Shown here one piece after another: positions 33,644 to 45,015 of a DNA stretch of 64,000 nucleotides. Source of the stretch: Catenaria anguillulae PL171 (lineage: Eukaryota > Blastocladiomycota > Blastocladiomycetes > Blastocladiales > Catenariaceae). How positions within the stretch are numbered: the first letter of the stretch is position 1; every line of letters starts with the position of its first letter. The notes under the pieces were generated by a model. It ran no database searches, was not told the DNA's origin, and was given only the letters and a program-made list of their open reading frames with translations. A program made the translations under genes and the position numbers. The stretch covers positions 1 through 64,000 of the forward strand of contig MCFL01000071.1 of the NCBI GenBank assembly GCA_002102555.1, written 5' to 3'.

Positions 33644-34891
33644 ATGTCGACCATTTGGAATCCCACCAACGTCACTGCGATCCTTGGCGTGGCCTTCGTG
33701 CCGGCCCTCGGCCTCGTCTACGTCTGTGTTCGCGAGTGCCTCCATCGCAAGGCGGGTCTGTGGTCTGTTTACACGGCACAAGCCGTGGCGTCCATCCTGC
33801 ACCTCCTGAATGAGCTCATGTTTATGCTCATCACTGCCGTTCCTGCCGACTCGATGCCCGGCGGATGCGAGCCGGTTGCGATTGCGACGCCATTCTTCTT
33901 TGGAACCATGCAGCCTCTTTTGGCTGCTGTACTGATTATCCGTGCGACGAGCATTTTGTCCCCGTCGTTTGATCGCAAAGTCGGAAGCCTCGGCTGGTGG
34001 CGTTCGCGCACAGGAGCCAGGGTTGCCATTGGGTTTGTCTTTTTGAGTGGATACTTGACAGTGGTATGTTGGCCGCTTGGTAGCATCTTTTCCAACTCAT
34101 CTGGCGTCAACTGACATGGCTCTCTATAAACCAAATGTGAATAGGTCGCCTCACAAATCTTGAACGTGCGCGGACGCAATGCCGTGACGAATCGCTGCAT
34201 GTACATTCCAAATCGCAATATCAACATCCCTGGTACGGATAGCCGCAATGGAGCTTTCATCGCAAGATATGATCTCGCATCAGTGGCTCCAACCAACTGT
34301 CTGACGTCCGATTTGCCATCAATGTTACAGGAAAAGCCGTGATTATGTGCAGTTACGTATTGATCGGGCTTGTTTTTGCGAGCACCCTCACCAAGCACAT
34401 CAAAAGCACGCATCACTCATCTCGCGACAACAGTCAAGGAACTGCGAGCAACTCGACCACCACAGGAACCGGTAACCCAAGTCAACAGGCATCCAGTGCA
34501 CTTGCTCAAACTGGTACCATCAACTCCCAGCACCACCGCAGCCCGATGTCGCGCCAACAACAGGGCGCAAACGAACCAGCAGCTGGTCAAGGTCCTCAAA
34601 GGGGTGACTGGTCGCATCCTCATTGCTGTTTTGGCTTACCTTATCACGGTTATTGTCGGGTTTGCGAATGGCTTTGTCAACGGGTCCTACGTTCAGTTCA
34701 CCATCGAGAACACCTCGGCCGTGATTGCTGGCACGTTTGCGACTCAGAGCAAGAAGTTTGACGAAAAGAAGGCTGGGAGGGGATCCGCGGTGCCGTCAAA
34801 CACATCGACCATGGTGCGTAAGCAGCAGTCGACTGCGAATACGACCTCGAATGCCAAGACTGTTGGTACACGCGAACTTTCGGATGGTTGA
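33644..34891 (+). CDS. Orphan multi-span (about seven TM) membrane protein
   Basis: I do not recognise a family. Exons 33644-34063, 34145-34232, 34331-34471 and 34542-34891 fit in phase and give 332 residues. The last intron (70 nt) was chosen because it restores the frame. Hydrophobic segments, in order: AILGVAFVPALGLVYVCV, SVYTAQAVASILHLLNELMF, ATPFFFGTMQPLLAAVLII, VAIGFVFLSGYLTV, IMCSYVLIGLVFASTL, ILIAVLAYLITVIVGFA and a shorter one near SAVIAGTFA. Seven spans, a short extracellular-like N-terminus (MSTIWNPTNVT with an N-glycosylation sequon) and a Ser/Thr-rich cytosolic-like tail are compatible with a GPCR-like sensor, but no family motif proves it. A Ser/Gln-rich loop separates spans 5 and 6. 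Confidence 0.65.
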
Positions 34892-35956
34892 GAAATGCCA
34901 GGCAACGTGATTGACATGCCTGGCAGACGAAAAGATGTCTATGAGAAGTCAACTTTACCTTGTTGTTTCCATGTCCCTGTTGCGTCATGGACCGCCTCCC
35001 CGACCCCAGTTGTGGCATGAGAGCTGTTTTATATCTGTACAAGCCATTAAAGTCTTCAATCTGCTTTGCGTTTTCTCTCAGGCTCTCCGCTCATGATCAT
35101 GACATTGACTTGCGATGTGGGATGCACGCAACGTGACGGAAAGTACTGGGCAAAAACACGGCAGGACATCGCTGCCATTTCGGACTGCTTTTGCTAGCAG
35201 TCCCTTGTCAAATTGATTGCCTCAATCTATGGTGGCATGTGGGCAAGATACTGTTGGGATCAACTCGCAACGAATTGTTGTAGATGGCCGTTATGGCCGT
35301 TGCATCAACCATCCATCTGAACACGTTGATTCATTCACACAGCTGGTGTGACCGCCAATCAGGTACGCCTGTTTTCCAACTGGCTCGACAGCCTTGCATA
35401 CGGACATGAGCACCAGATTCACCTTGCCCGTCCCGTTCGACACCGTTGCCCATGCTAAAGTTGTGGATATGCTTCTGGTGAGAACGTTGATAATGTTGTG
35501 TATCAGTTTTCTGAGTGCATGGCTGCAGCCGAATCGGTTTTGAGATGTTTTCCTCTTTGCCTTTGCGGGTTTGTCGGGCGTGTCTTGATCCGTGCCGAGT
35601 TTCTGCAACAGCTTTGTCGAGTGAATTTGAGGCACTTGAATGACGTTCGTGGTGACGCGGGCAACAAGCTCAAGTGTCGGAGTGGGTGGACAGTCGACGA
35701 AGAGGCGAGAGTTCGGGCCTACATCGTACTGATCGGTGTTGAATATATTGGGCTATGTCTTGCAAAGAAATGCCCAGTGCGTCGACATATCGAGTTGGAG
35801 AGCAATGCACATGCGTATGGCGGTGGGGCAGCATTGAACTCCCTCGTCAGCTTAAAGAGTGTGGCACTGTCGGCACAGTGTAATTTTTGGGGCCGGAGTC
35901 GGTCGTGCATGTCTCACGGGGATGGAAGCACCAAACAACTGAAACGAAACATTCCG

Positions 35957-35990
<34 letters not shown>

Positions 35991-36181
35991 GCCAATAGCT
36001 ATATAGTGCTCCCAGGCGGCAATCAATCCGTTTTCATGGCATAAAATGCTACGTCCGTCTTTTAGCCAATAAGATGTAACGATAACGACTCAGCCTACTG
36101 GCCTCGACTCGAACTGACAACCAGGCATGGTACTTCGCATGGAACACCGCACGTTAGCACCTTCAACCATCATCGTTGCCG
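34892..36181. other. Intergenic, ends with a poly(A) tract
   Basis: No gene supported. A plus-strand frame (35498-35998) runs into the A tract and looks non-coding. The sequence before the A run may be a retroposed RNA, but I could not identify a parent. Confidence 0.4.
35957..35987. repeat. Poly(A) tract of about 31 bases
   Basis: Uninterrupted A run on the plus strand. It is compatible with the tail of a retroposed sequence ending here. No clear target duplication was seen. Confidence 0.9.
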
Positions 36182-36580
36182 TCAAAACTCGCAACACCCT
36201 CTTCTCCTCCTGCTCCTGCTCCTTCTCTTTTTCATCTTCAAGCACGCCGACTCAATCACCGTCACGTCGTTTTTTCCTGGCATGTTGACCGCGTAATACC
36301 TCTTCCCATCCACGCGGCACACCTGGTGCTTGTGCGCATGAGTGTCCGGGTTCAACAGCTTATACCGCAGCCAATGATTCAAGCGCATTGCCGCCAAGGC
36401 ATCCGCGAGCCAGAGTGGGTACGCCGGGTGGCGCTCGAGTTGTATGCGCACATCATGGTTCACATGGATTGTTTCTGGTACAGGGCCGCAATCTGCGTGG
36501 TCGCGGATGATGGGAATAAAGTGGAGCAAGTTGGCGAGCCTTTCGGGCACGATAGCGGTAGTGGTGTGATGGTGCGGCAC
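36182..36580 (-). CDS. Hypothetical basic protein or C-terminal exon
   Basis: Unrecognised. Minus-strand frame of 132 codons with protein-like content: HPAYPLWLADALAAMRLNHW, LRYKLLNPDTHAHKHQVCRV and DGKRYYAVNMPGKNDVTVIE, ending in an Arg-rich tail (KKRRSRSRRRRG). It may be the 3' exon of the minus-strand gene at 36.9-37.8 kb, since both lie in the same orientation with about 300 bp between. The first in-frame Met is taken as the start but an upstream splice acceptor is as likely. Confidence 0.35.
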   Translation of the reverse strand: MPHHHTTTAIVPERLANLLHFIPIIRDHADCGPVPETIHVNHDVRIQLERHPAYPLWLADALAAMRLNHWLRYKLLNPDTHAHKHQVCRVDGKRYYAVNMPGKNDVTVIESACLKMKKRRSRSRRRRGCCEF

Positions 36581-36625
36581 ACTATGTGAATCGCGAGAGG
36601 GACACTATGTGAATCGCGAGAGGGA
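36580..36625. repeat. 23-bp direct tandem duplication
   Basis: Two identical adjacent copies beginning cactatgtgaatcgcgagag. A recent slip duplication at the 5' end of the hypothetical minus-strand frame. Confidence 0.9.
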
Positions 36626-36872
36626 ATAAGGCAAGTGTTGTGCGAGGTAGCGTTGGTGGGCAAGTCGACTATGGCCATAAATGCAGCGGAAAAAGGTGAA
36701 AAGTGGGTAGTACCATGCACCGGTGTCAAGTTCCGATTGACAAAAGGCAGAGCTTGTGGACTTGTCATCCACTAAGGATTCGGGTCGGATTGCCTTGAAA
36801 TGGTCGCAACTGAGAGCGGACTCGGCGCATTGTGAGGATCATGGCAAATCGAGATGCACTCAGCCGGGCGTG

Positions 36873-37756
36873 TCAATGTCGAGGTGGCTCCTTGAGCAAG
36901 AAAAGGGACCAGGCTCTTGGAATTCTTCTGCGGATCCGTCGCAGTGCTTGAGTGGGCCGGACAATCAGGCAAAGAAACGCGAAAGCGGTCGCGATCATGG
37001 TGAGGATTATCGACGCTTGCTGGTGCAACGTGGTCGCGTGTCCGCGTTCAGCAAAGGGCCGTGTTGCCATTGAGCATTTGAATGTGGAGGTTGGACGTGG
37101 CAAAAAGGCTGATATCGAATCCATTTCAGTGGAGAGGTTGCGAAGCGAGATCATTGTCATTGGTAACGGCGGATTGGGCTGACGCTGATTGTGGTTGTGG
37201 TTGTGCTTGTGGTTGTGGTTGTGAGACCAAAGCAGTGCTGAATGGATCTTGGCGCCGTTTTGCACTGCGGCCCTCGCATCATCAATAAAGCCGATTTCGC
37301 ACCAAAGGCTGTCACCAACCATGACGTATTTGGCGCCGACAGTCTCTTCATCCACGCTCGTCGGCGACTTGAGCGTTGTCCCTTTGTTCCTTTGGCTCTT
37401 TTACTTCCTGCGCGTGCGTTTCGAGCCAGCACGGCAACTTCCGTCGACCTTCCGGAAACATGGAATGCAACCCGGAGCTTTGCCCAATTGGATGGCTGCT
37501 TGGTACTCACCGCCAAGTCGGCCAAATGGCGCAGCGCTGCAACCACGCATGAATGGCCCATCCCCCGTCTCCATAGCAAATGGCATGCTCGTTGGAAAAC
37601 GTCACGCACAAAACGGTCGCGACGGCATTGAGTGCTTGGAATGATTGGATTGTGTTTGGATTCGGCACACCAAAGTAGAATCGGGTTGTTGACAAGGTGA
37701 TGATCGAGGCTGCAGGCGACGAGAGAGGCGAGTTCCGATTGGTAAAGAAGCGCCAA
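36873..37756 (-). CDS. Hypothetical protein, three-exon minus-strand model
   Basis: Unknown family. The first stretch contains FVRDVFQRACHLLWRRGMGH and SCVVAALRHLADLA. A strong donor (gtgagtacc, about 37514) and a 65-nt intron join it to VDGSCRAGSKRTRR. A second, 48-nt intron leads to VDEETVGAKYVMVGDSLWCE and IGFIDDARAAVQNGAKIHS. A His/Asn-rich repeat (HNHNHKHNHNHN) coded by a ggttgtg repeat at about 37189-37221 follows. The last part has one strongly hydrophobic segment (IILTMIATAFAFLCLIV) and a basic tail to the stop at 36873. The YVMVGDSLW stretch faintly recalls HAD-type phosphatases, but no second motif supports that. Start is uncertain. Confidence 0.4.
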
Positions 37757-37899
37757 AGATGAGGATGTGAATGAAGACGCTAGCTACAGCACTAGCTGAA
37801 TCACCTCCTCATTCCCCCTCCCGCCCAGCGGCGGAGCGCCGAATGCACTATGGGGGCCGCGTGACTGGCTGCGGCATCCTTCCTGGACCCGCCCATCCC

Positions 37900-38225
37900 G
37901 ATACACTGATTTACATGGCTCACATTGACTTCAACATGCAAAATCCCGGTGGTAGCGCAACTGCTGCCGCCGCGGACGCGTACAACGAGAGAAGTTTGAG
38001 CGCCTCACCCATAGGCACGTCGCGAATCGTAACTTTGCGGTCAGTTCATAACGATCTTGAGCAGGAGTGCGATGCCGTCAAGTGACCGCAGGTCAGAGAG
38101 TGGAATTGTGCGTGGCGAGAAGCGCATGGCCGTGAGCGTGTGCGCCGAGCGTGTTTCCAAAGCAGGATATCGCGGGCGGCCAGCTCGCTTGACCGAGCGG
38201 ACAGGCAGCACTTGGTCGGATTGGG
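37900..38225 (-). pseudogene. Possible decayed LRR-like gene fragment
   Basis: Minus-strand stretches in two frames: LTAMRFSPRTIPLSDLRSLD, then GIALLLKIV, and RKVTIRDVPMGEALKLLSLY. Stops interrupt both. The leucine spacing is LRR-like. It is too short and broken to assign; chance cannot be excluded. Confidence 0.25.
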
Positions 38226-40083
38226 GTTACGGGTGAAAGAATGGGCAGATAGGCACGTCAGCTTTGGAGTTCTTCTGCGGTGGCCCGCTTATCAACGAGA
38301 GGCACTTGGGTTCCATGAGGCAGGATGGGAACAGACACGGGCAAAGCCAGTGTTCAGGGTAGTGTGGTTTCCATATGAGCAAGCGGATTATACTCCTGGG
38401 TCCACCAGATGTTGCTACTGTGAGCGCGAGATCGGATGTGATGTTGATGAGGTCAATCAATGGGTGAGCGGTCAATGTGAATAGCTGATCCGTTCATTAT
38501 TTGACACATCGACTTTTGCTCAACTGAGCTTTTGCTCTGGGTTGTGCTTTTGCGATTCACGGATGAGTTGGCGCGAAAGTGCAGATTATGTACAACGATC
38601 ACTGTCTCACAGGCTGATTTTCTGCCACACACACGCTCAAGCGATTCGTGCACGAGTGAGGGAAAAGGTTCGTAGCCTTGAAGGCACTAACATTGTTTTG
38701 GATCATTATGCCAGCTTGTTTTCTTGTCTTACATGCATGACAGAAAAGCCAAGCCTTTCTGTGAGGGATGCCTGCACCGCCCACTATTCTCCCCAGTTTC
38801 AGCCATACCTACCAATGGGCGCAACGGGTCACAAGGGCGCTCGATTTGGAATTTTGTTGATGCAGCTCAACGACATGACACATGTACCTACTACCGAAAA
38901 CCCATTGACCGTCATTGAGAGGCATACCTTGGTAACCACAGTGCCACCTAGTCGCCACCACTCGACGAACGGGTGCATGGGATGGGGTTCTGGAACGCAG
39001 GCAGAGAAGACTTGCGAAGGCGAGCCGAAGGTCACCTGAGGACGCTTGCCAAGACCAAAAACAAGCATGGACGCTTCCGGAAGGCTTGTCAAGCCACGAG
39101 TGCGGGCCACTCGCACCAGCCTTGGCAATTGATCGGAATTTCAAGGGACCCAGCGGCTGTCCGAAAACGAGAGAGTCACGGGAAATTGGGCAGGTCCTGT
39201 TTATCGCGAGGCACGAGCCGCGAAACACTCGCCTATCGGCCAAGTCACGCCATGAAACAGAACCACTCGCTGAGGTCGCTTTTCACTGGAAAAGCCCACC
39301 GCGCCGAAATTACACCTTTGCACTTTCCAGTTGGCGATTGGGTGCATTTGTGAGGGCCACAAATCAAGACCCTGGAAATCATGAGGATTCCTGGTCGGGG
39401 CAATCGCTTTTCATGGGCATGAGGTGGAAACCGCGGTAAAGGCTCGAAAACGCAAAGGCAGCAGATCCGGGAACGACCCTGTTCATGTTGCCTTGTGCAA
39501 GCAATCTCCAGTTCGACTGCCCTGGGTGTTGTGAAGCACAAACAGGATGCCTGCAGTCGAGCTGACGGCGAGTTGAATATGAGAGAAAAGGCCTCGACTG
39601 CCCACCCTCACCAACACCAGCTGACAGCGTATACTTCTATACTAGAAACATTCACCTCGTTGCTCACCCGACAGCTTGAAGCCCCGCCTCATGCCCCACC
39701 CAGCGATAGTATGAAAGACTTTGCCATCACAACACCACCAGGAATCCGACTCTTCACTTCTTGTCAACACACCAACTGTGCAGCTGCGCTGGTTGCCGCC
39801 CCGCTGCACCTCGAGCCCCGACTGTCCCCGTTACGAAAACTGGTTGCCAACAACAACCCACTTTAACACCTACCCTTCCTCCTGTTTGGTTGCTTGAATC
39901 TTGATCATTGCCATTGCACACCCCATCCCTGCCCGCGCGGACTTGCTTGCAATATTCGGCAAGGCACTGATACCACACATTCCCCACTCTCACATTATTC
40001 ATACTTCACGTGCTCTCGGTCAAGGTCCGTATTTGTTTTTGCGTCTTACTTGACTTCACTTTTCACGCCGTGTCGTCCGTGGA
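38226..40083. other. Intergenic upstream of the kinase gene
   Basis: Many short open frames, none protein-like enough to support. The last few hundred bases (39890-40080) are pyrimidine-rich and probably form the kinase promoter and leader. Confidence 0.45.
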
Positions 40084-40155
40084 GCTTCCATTGGTAGCTT
40101 CCATGGCGATTCCATGTTCGGCGAGGCTTCCATGACCGCACCGCGTGGCTTCCAT
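40084..40155 (+). repeat. Four copies of GCTTCCAT in 72 bp before the kinase start
   Basis: Exact octamers begin at 40084, 40097, 40126 and 40148, with a fifth imperfect one (gattccatg) at 40109. They are all on the plus strand, 30-100 bp before ATG 40188, in the presumed 5' leader. They could be a protein- or RNA-binding site cluster; this is inference from density alone. Confidence 0.5.
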
Positions 40156-40187
40156 GACGTTTTGGCTGATTCACATGTGTTGTTCAG

Positions 40188-43032
40188 ATGACTGCCCAGC
40201 GGCCCTTTGCCTCGTCGCACTCGCAATCGCACTCCACAACTGCACTCGCACGCACCCAACGGCAGCGCCAACTCTGCCATGAGCGTCAATGCAACCAACC
40301 TTGCCATGACGGCCATGATGGAAATGGATGCTTCCGTTCCCTTTGTCGCCGTCACCATCACGGCCGCTTCGACGCCCTCGTCGTCACCCCGCGTGCGTCG
40401 CCTCCAAAGGCCATCCACGCGCCTGCAATGCATTCCCACCGCCAAGTGCCGACCCCGCTCATGTCCCCACCCGCGGAGCGCCCATTGTCGGCTGCATCGC
40501 CGTCATTGCTCGCTGCCTCGGGACCAACACCGCACGTCTCGCACTTGCCTGCCGGCCCAACAACCGTTGCTGCGACAGCTGTCACGGCCATTGTCCCGCC
40601 ACAACCCTCGCCGCCGCTTTCGCCCAACACCCCGCCACTCAATGCTCGGAAACCCTCGTTCATGGCGAAAATCCGCGAGTCGGCACGCGACGTGGTCAAT
40701 GCAACCACAGGCCGCAACCGCTCACCATCGGCCCAGGGCCGTGCCCGCCCCTCGTCTGCGACAGCCGCTGGCCCGTCCACGCCACCATCGGGCTCGCCCA
40801 GAATGGCACCTTCTCCCAACGCTTCGCCCTTGTTTGGTCACTCGACGCACCACAATCACGGCGGCTCAACTCCTCCGGGTACACCACCCAACGAAGCCTT
40901 CCCGCCACTTTCTCTTGGTGCGCCCGCCGCTGGGGCAAGTGCCAACTCGAGCAACCACTCGTTGCATACGGCCATCTCTGGCGGCGGCGTCACGAGCCCC
41001 GGCCCTGCGCCCTCGCACGGCGACACATCTCCGCCGCCGACCATGGAGCGCAAGGCATCGCTCAAGGAAGCATTGCAAACGCTCAAGTCACGCACCCTCT
41101 CTCTTGGCCGGTCAAAGTCCAACGATGCCACAGACGGTGCAAAGGCGGCCAAGGAGGGCACGCTTGCCGACAAGTATGGCGTGTGCGAAAAGACGTGCAT
41201 TGGCAAGGGTGCCACGGCCGTTGTGCGCCTGGTCCACAAGCCGTGTGCCACCACGGGCGAGGAGCGCGTGTATGCCGTCAAGGAGTTTCGCCGCCGCCGG
41301 AAAAACGAGTCGGAGCGCGAGTATATCAAGAAGTTGACGTCCGAGTTTTGCATTTCCAGTTCCTTGCATCACATCAATGTGGTCGAGACGATTGATTTGA
41401 TCCAGGACGAGAATGCGCATTGGTGCGAGGTCATGGAGTATTGCGCCGGTGGTGATTTGTATTCGGTCATCAAGGGCGGCAAGATGTCGAGGGAGGAGAT
41501 GTATTGTTGCTGGAAGCAGTTGATTTTCGGAGTGCATTACTTGCATGAGAATGGCGTGGCGCATCGGTACGTCTCTCCACTTCTCTGCTCGTCTGTTTCG
41601 TACGTTGATTCTCATCTCGTATTCGCTTCGCCTAACAGGGATATCAAGCCCGAGAACCTGCTCCTCGACCACGAGGGCCACCTCAAGATCACCGACTTTG
41701 GTGTATCCGAGGTGTTCAAGATTTGCTGGGAGACGGAGCCGCACTTGTCCAAGGGCATTTGTGGGTCTGGTAAGTTGCCACTTTCTTCACTCCCTTGCGT
41801 ACTGGCTTTCGTGCCTGGATGAGCCCTCAAGTGTGTTGTTCTCATGGCTTGATGCGCTCTTTTGTCCTTCCCTTCTGTTTTGCAGAACCTTACATTGCGC
41901 CCGAAGAGTTTGAGGGCGGTGAGTATGACGCGCGCGAGGTGGATGTTTGGTACGTCTTCGCGCCGGTCAATTGGTCTTGTGGATTCCGCGTGTTGGCTTA
42001 CAATTTGTCTCAATTGCCATCAACAGGGCTTGTGGTATCGTGCTTTATGCCATGGTGTACAGCGGCATTCCTTGGCGGAGGTTTGTGTTACTCATTCCCT
42101 ATGCAAGTGCCTCATGTGCCATACTCACATCTGTCTTTCTTGTCTTGTGCAGCGCTACGAAGGATGACCCCAACTATGCCTACTACGTCAAGTACCGCGG
42201 CCGCGACTTTGAAGCCATCGACCGCTTGCCCAGTGGATGCCGCGAGCTCATGTACAAGATCCTGGAGCCCAACCCAAAGGCCCGTGCAACCATCAAGGAC
42301 ATCATGGCCGACCCGTGGTTCCAGTCGATCGAGACATGTTTCGAGTGCCGCGAGTACGGCGCGCCCTTGCCCGAAGGCGTCGAGCTGCGCCCAAAGTTGG
42401 CCGCACACGTCCACCACGTGCAAGCCGTGAGCCCGCCGAGGTCCAGGACTAGTTCCAACGCCAATACAGTGGCCAAGGAGGCGGCCAAGGCGACGGCCGC
42501 GGTCGTTGCTGGTGCCGGTGCGCCGGCAGCCAAAGATGTGGCTAAGGCAGTTTCGGCGGCCGCGTCGGCAGCCGTGCAACAGCCAGAGGCAATTCCGCCT
42601 GTGCCTGCACTTCCCACCGAAGTCAAGGACCGTGCGACGGTCACTGCGGCAGCTCCTCCTGCGCCGCCAGCAACCACGCGCCAGCCATCGGGCAACACAG
42701 CACACGCCTCCGGATTGCCGACCCCTCGCGCGTCGCCTTCCTCGGCGTCCTCCTTGTCGCCTGCGGCCCCTGCACCGCTCTCACCCACGCTCTCGCCACC
42801 GCACCAGCCAAGCAGTAGCAAGTCTGCTGCGGCCGCTGCAACCATTTCGCCGCCACCGTCGGCACCCTCATCCCCTCAGTTCCCGCCATCCACGTCCACG
42901 GGCGGCCATCCGCCGGCGCTGTCTCCGGGCGGATCCAGTCCAAAGCCCCAGCGGTCTGCGTCGACGAGCTCGGCACCCAAGAATGGGCTGAGCAAGATTG
43001 AGGCGGCGTTCCGGGATTTGTTGCACATGTGA
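40188..43032 (+). CDS. HAL4/HAL5/NPR-type serine/threonine protein kinase
   Basis: Fungal-specific kinase family that tunes nutrient and ion transporters at the plasma membrane. Exons 40188-41566, 41639-41769, 41886-41949, 42027-42080 and 42153-43032, all in phase, give 835 residues. A Pro/Ser-rich N-terminus of about 320 residues is followed by the kinase domain: IGKGATAVVRL (glycine loop), VYAVKEFRR (VAIK lysine), HRDIKPENLLLD (catalytic loop, codon split by intron 1), KITDFGVSEVF (DFG). Family-specific GICGSEPYIAPEEF and VDVWACGIVLYAM then follow, then ILEPNPKARATIKDIMADPW. The C-terminus is Ala/Pro-rich. Short introns cluster in the kinase domain. ATG 40188 is the first in frame; a downstream start within the low-complexity region is possible. 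TOR acts upstream of yeast Npr1, a family link rather than evidence from this locus. Confidence 0.9.
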
Positions 43033-44149
43033 GTGAGCGTGCGAGCAACCTGTGTCGTTGGTTTAGAGGCCAGAAAGAATCTTGTAGTCGAGATTGCGTA
43101 GTTTGATTATCATTTGTCTTATCCGTTGTAACTACCCCAAGTGTGTTTCCCGTTTTCTATGTCATGTTTGCATCCCCACCTATTACTACTACGCCTGCTG
43201 TTGATGATTCGCTTCTCTGTCCAAACTATGTATTTGGCTTTCCTGGCTCCATTCTTTCGCTTTCTCGATGGCCGTCCACATCTCGAGCCGCCCCCTGGCC
43301 TTCAGCAATCCGGTTCATTCTCCCTTTTCCATTCCCGGCCCATTACCCTTTGTCAGTCGGGCACATTTCTATTCCCATTCTGAACCCTCGATTCACTTGC
43401 TGCAACCCTCACTTACGTAGTTTATACATTGTGACTCCTCTCCGACTTTGTGATGTGGCAGATTTACGCGCTGATTTGTGCGATGGCATCCATAGGAATT
43501 CGGTCGGACTAGTATCCTTGGAGCAGCCCAGCGCTGCGGCCATAAAGAGTGGGGTGTCGCCGTGGGTGGCCTTTGTCTTACAGAGCACAAATGGAAGCAA
43601 CCCACAACCTGCCACCGCCGAGTCCCGTTTTGTAAAGTGAAGTCGAAGATGAAATGCGATGTCTCAAGATAAATAAGTCGAGTCTTCCAACAAAAGAGTG
43701 TCGAGTCATGCAGCCATACAACAAGTATGCTTGTCGCCCAGAACCACATCAGACACTCCTCGCAAGGGACGTCCCGACATCCGCCGCTATCAGAACACAT
43801 TTCGCCCAATACACCTCGGTGCACATTTTGCGCCGCCGCCCATGTCTCTGTTTCCACGCGCCGCCGACCCGAATCCGATTCTGATTCCCACACTTGGAAC
43901 ACCCAACCGAACTCGACAGGACCAAGCCCGACACAGTGTTCAAGGCCCCCTTGAAAACCACAGCTCAAAAGCAGTGAGCCAAATAGCACTGGCACTGCAG
44001 CTCGTCGAGTCCGTGACTCGAACCGTGCAAACCGGATGAGAATAATAAGGTCATCGACTTGGGCGTTCAGCAATTCCAGTCCGGTGGACGAACGCAAGAT
44101 ATGGTTCAGCCACTGTGGGCCTGTGGTCCACGTGAGCGCCGACCGCCAA
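43033..44149. other. Intergenic with a weak ankyrin-like remnant
   Basis: On the minus strand near 43560 the frame reads THGDTPLFMAAALGC, the core of an ankyrin repeat, inside a 68-codon open stretch (43615-43412). No further repeats are seen. It may be a gene remnant. Confidence 0.3.
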
Positions 44150-44469
44150 GGCACCGATCGCGGATTTCATGACCTCTTAGTCTTTCCCAGTTTCCAAATG
44201 CGGACCACTGGCGTTCTATTCGGTCAGTTGTCCATGGGCTCAAGCCTAGCCAGCGCAAAGTCTTGTTTGCGTGTTTGGAGCGTGACCTGAAGTAGGAAGA
44301 GATCAACGTTGCGCAATTGTCAGATTATGTGGCCGAGCGCTCAGCGTACCACCACTGTGAGGCGCCCTTGGGCATGGCTATTGACAACTTGGCACAGGAT
44401 TATGTGAGCTCAAACGACATTCCGCTGCTCGAGCCATGCGGCCGGTTTGGGACGCGATTGGCGGGGGTG
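44150..44469 (+). pseudogene. DNA topoisomerase II fragment
   Basis: About 85 codons of type IIA topoisomerase. In one frame I read RSVVHGLKPSQRKVLFACLE, RDLK-stop-EEINVAQLSDYVAERSAYHH, APLGMAIDNLAQDYVSSNDI and LLEPCGRFGTRLAG. This matches the conserved DNA-gate block (DGLKPxQRKVLF, KVAQLxGYVxExSAYHHGE, NLAQDFVGSNNIxLLxPxGQFGTR). A TAG interrupts it and, upstream, the matching FxNAD segment is out of frame. Homology stops before the active-site tyrosine. Substitutions at normally invariant places (YHHCE for YHHGE) show it is decayed. It is an isolated piece of a host gene with no other TOP2 exons nearby. Confidence 0.85.
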
Positions 44470-45015
44470 GGCCTTGCTACGTTCTCTCGTCGCACGATTT
44501 GTCGCCCTCGCTGGCGAAATTGTCGCCACGGTGCCAAACTGTACATGTATATATGTATTCCTCTCAACGGCCCGTGCCAAGAATGTTTATTTGTTCATAT
44601 ACTTGATTTTCCCATCAATCTGGTAAAGCTGGTTGGCCCTTTCAATCCAATGGCCGACACCTGTGTGGCCCTGTCTCCAGTGTCCGGGCGTCGAGATTTG
44701 AACAAACATTCAACGGGCACGCGAGCTTGGGCAGAATGAAGGACGTGTGACTCGAGGCAACAGTGCACGTGACTTGGACTGAGCTGACCCAAACAAAGTT
44801 GGCTCACATGAACGACTGGCTCTGGCTCAAGATTATACGCTGGTCGCCATTGATCCGGGCGAGTGAGTACACAAGGTACACAAGGCTTGATGAAGAAGAG
44901 CGACTGAATGCAAGTCGATGCGATCTGTCCGCTACCCCATGTAATCCGCTGCGTCCACGATTGTTCATCTATCTTTCATCCATCGGCTTTTCCACCATCA
45001 TTATCATCGCTCCAA
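44470..45015. other. Intergenic, NAN1 promoter region
   Basis: No gene recognised. The start of NAN1 is preceded by an in-frame open stretch from 44908 that I take as untranslated. Confidence 0.5.

Noticed and set aside
36100-36170. tRNA-like sequence on the minus strand (a B-box-like gttcgagtc)
   Set aside because: The T-arm and acceptor stems do not pair and no convincing anticodon arm forms. I saw no supportable tRNA gene in the window.
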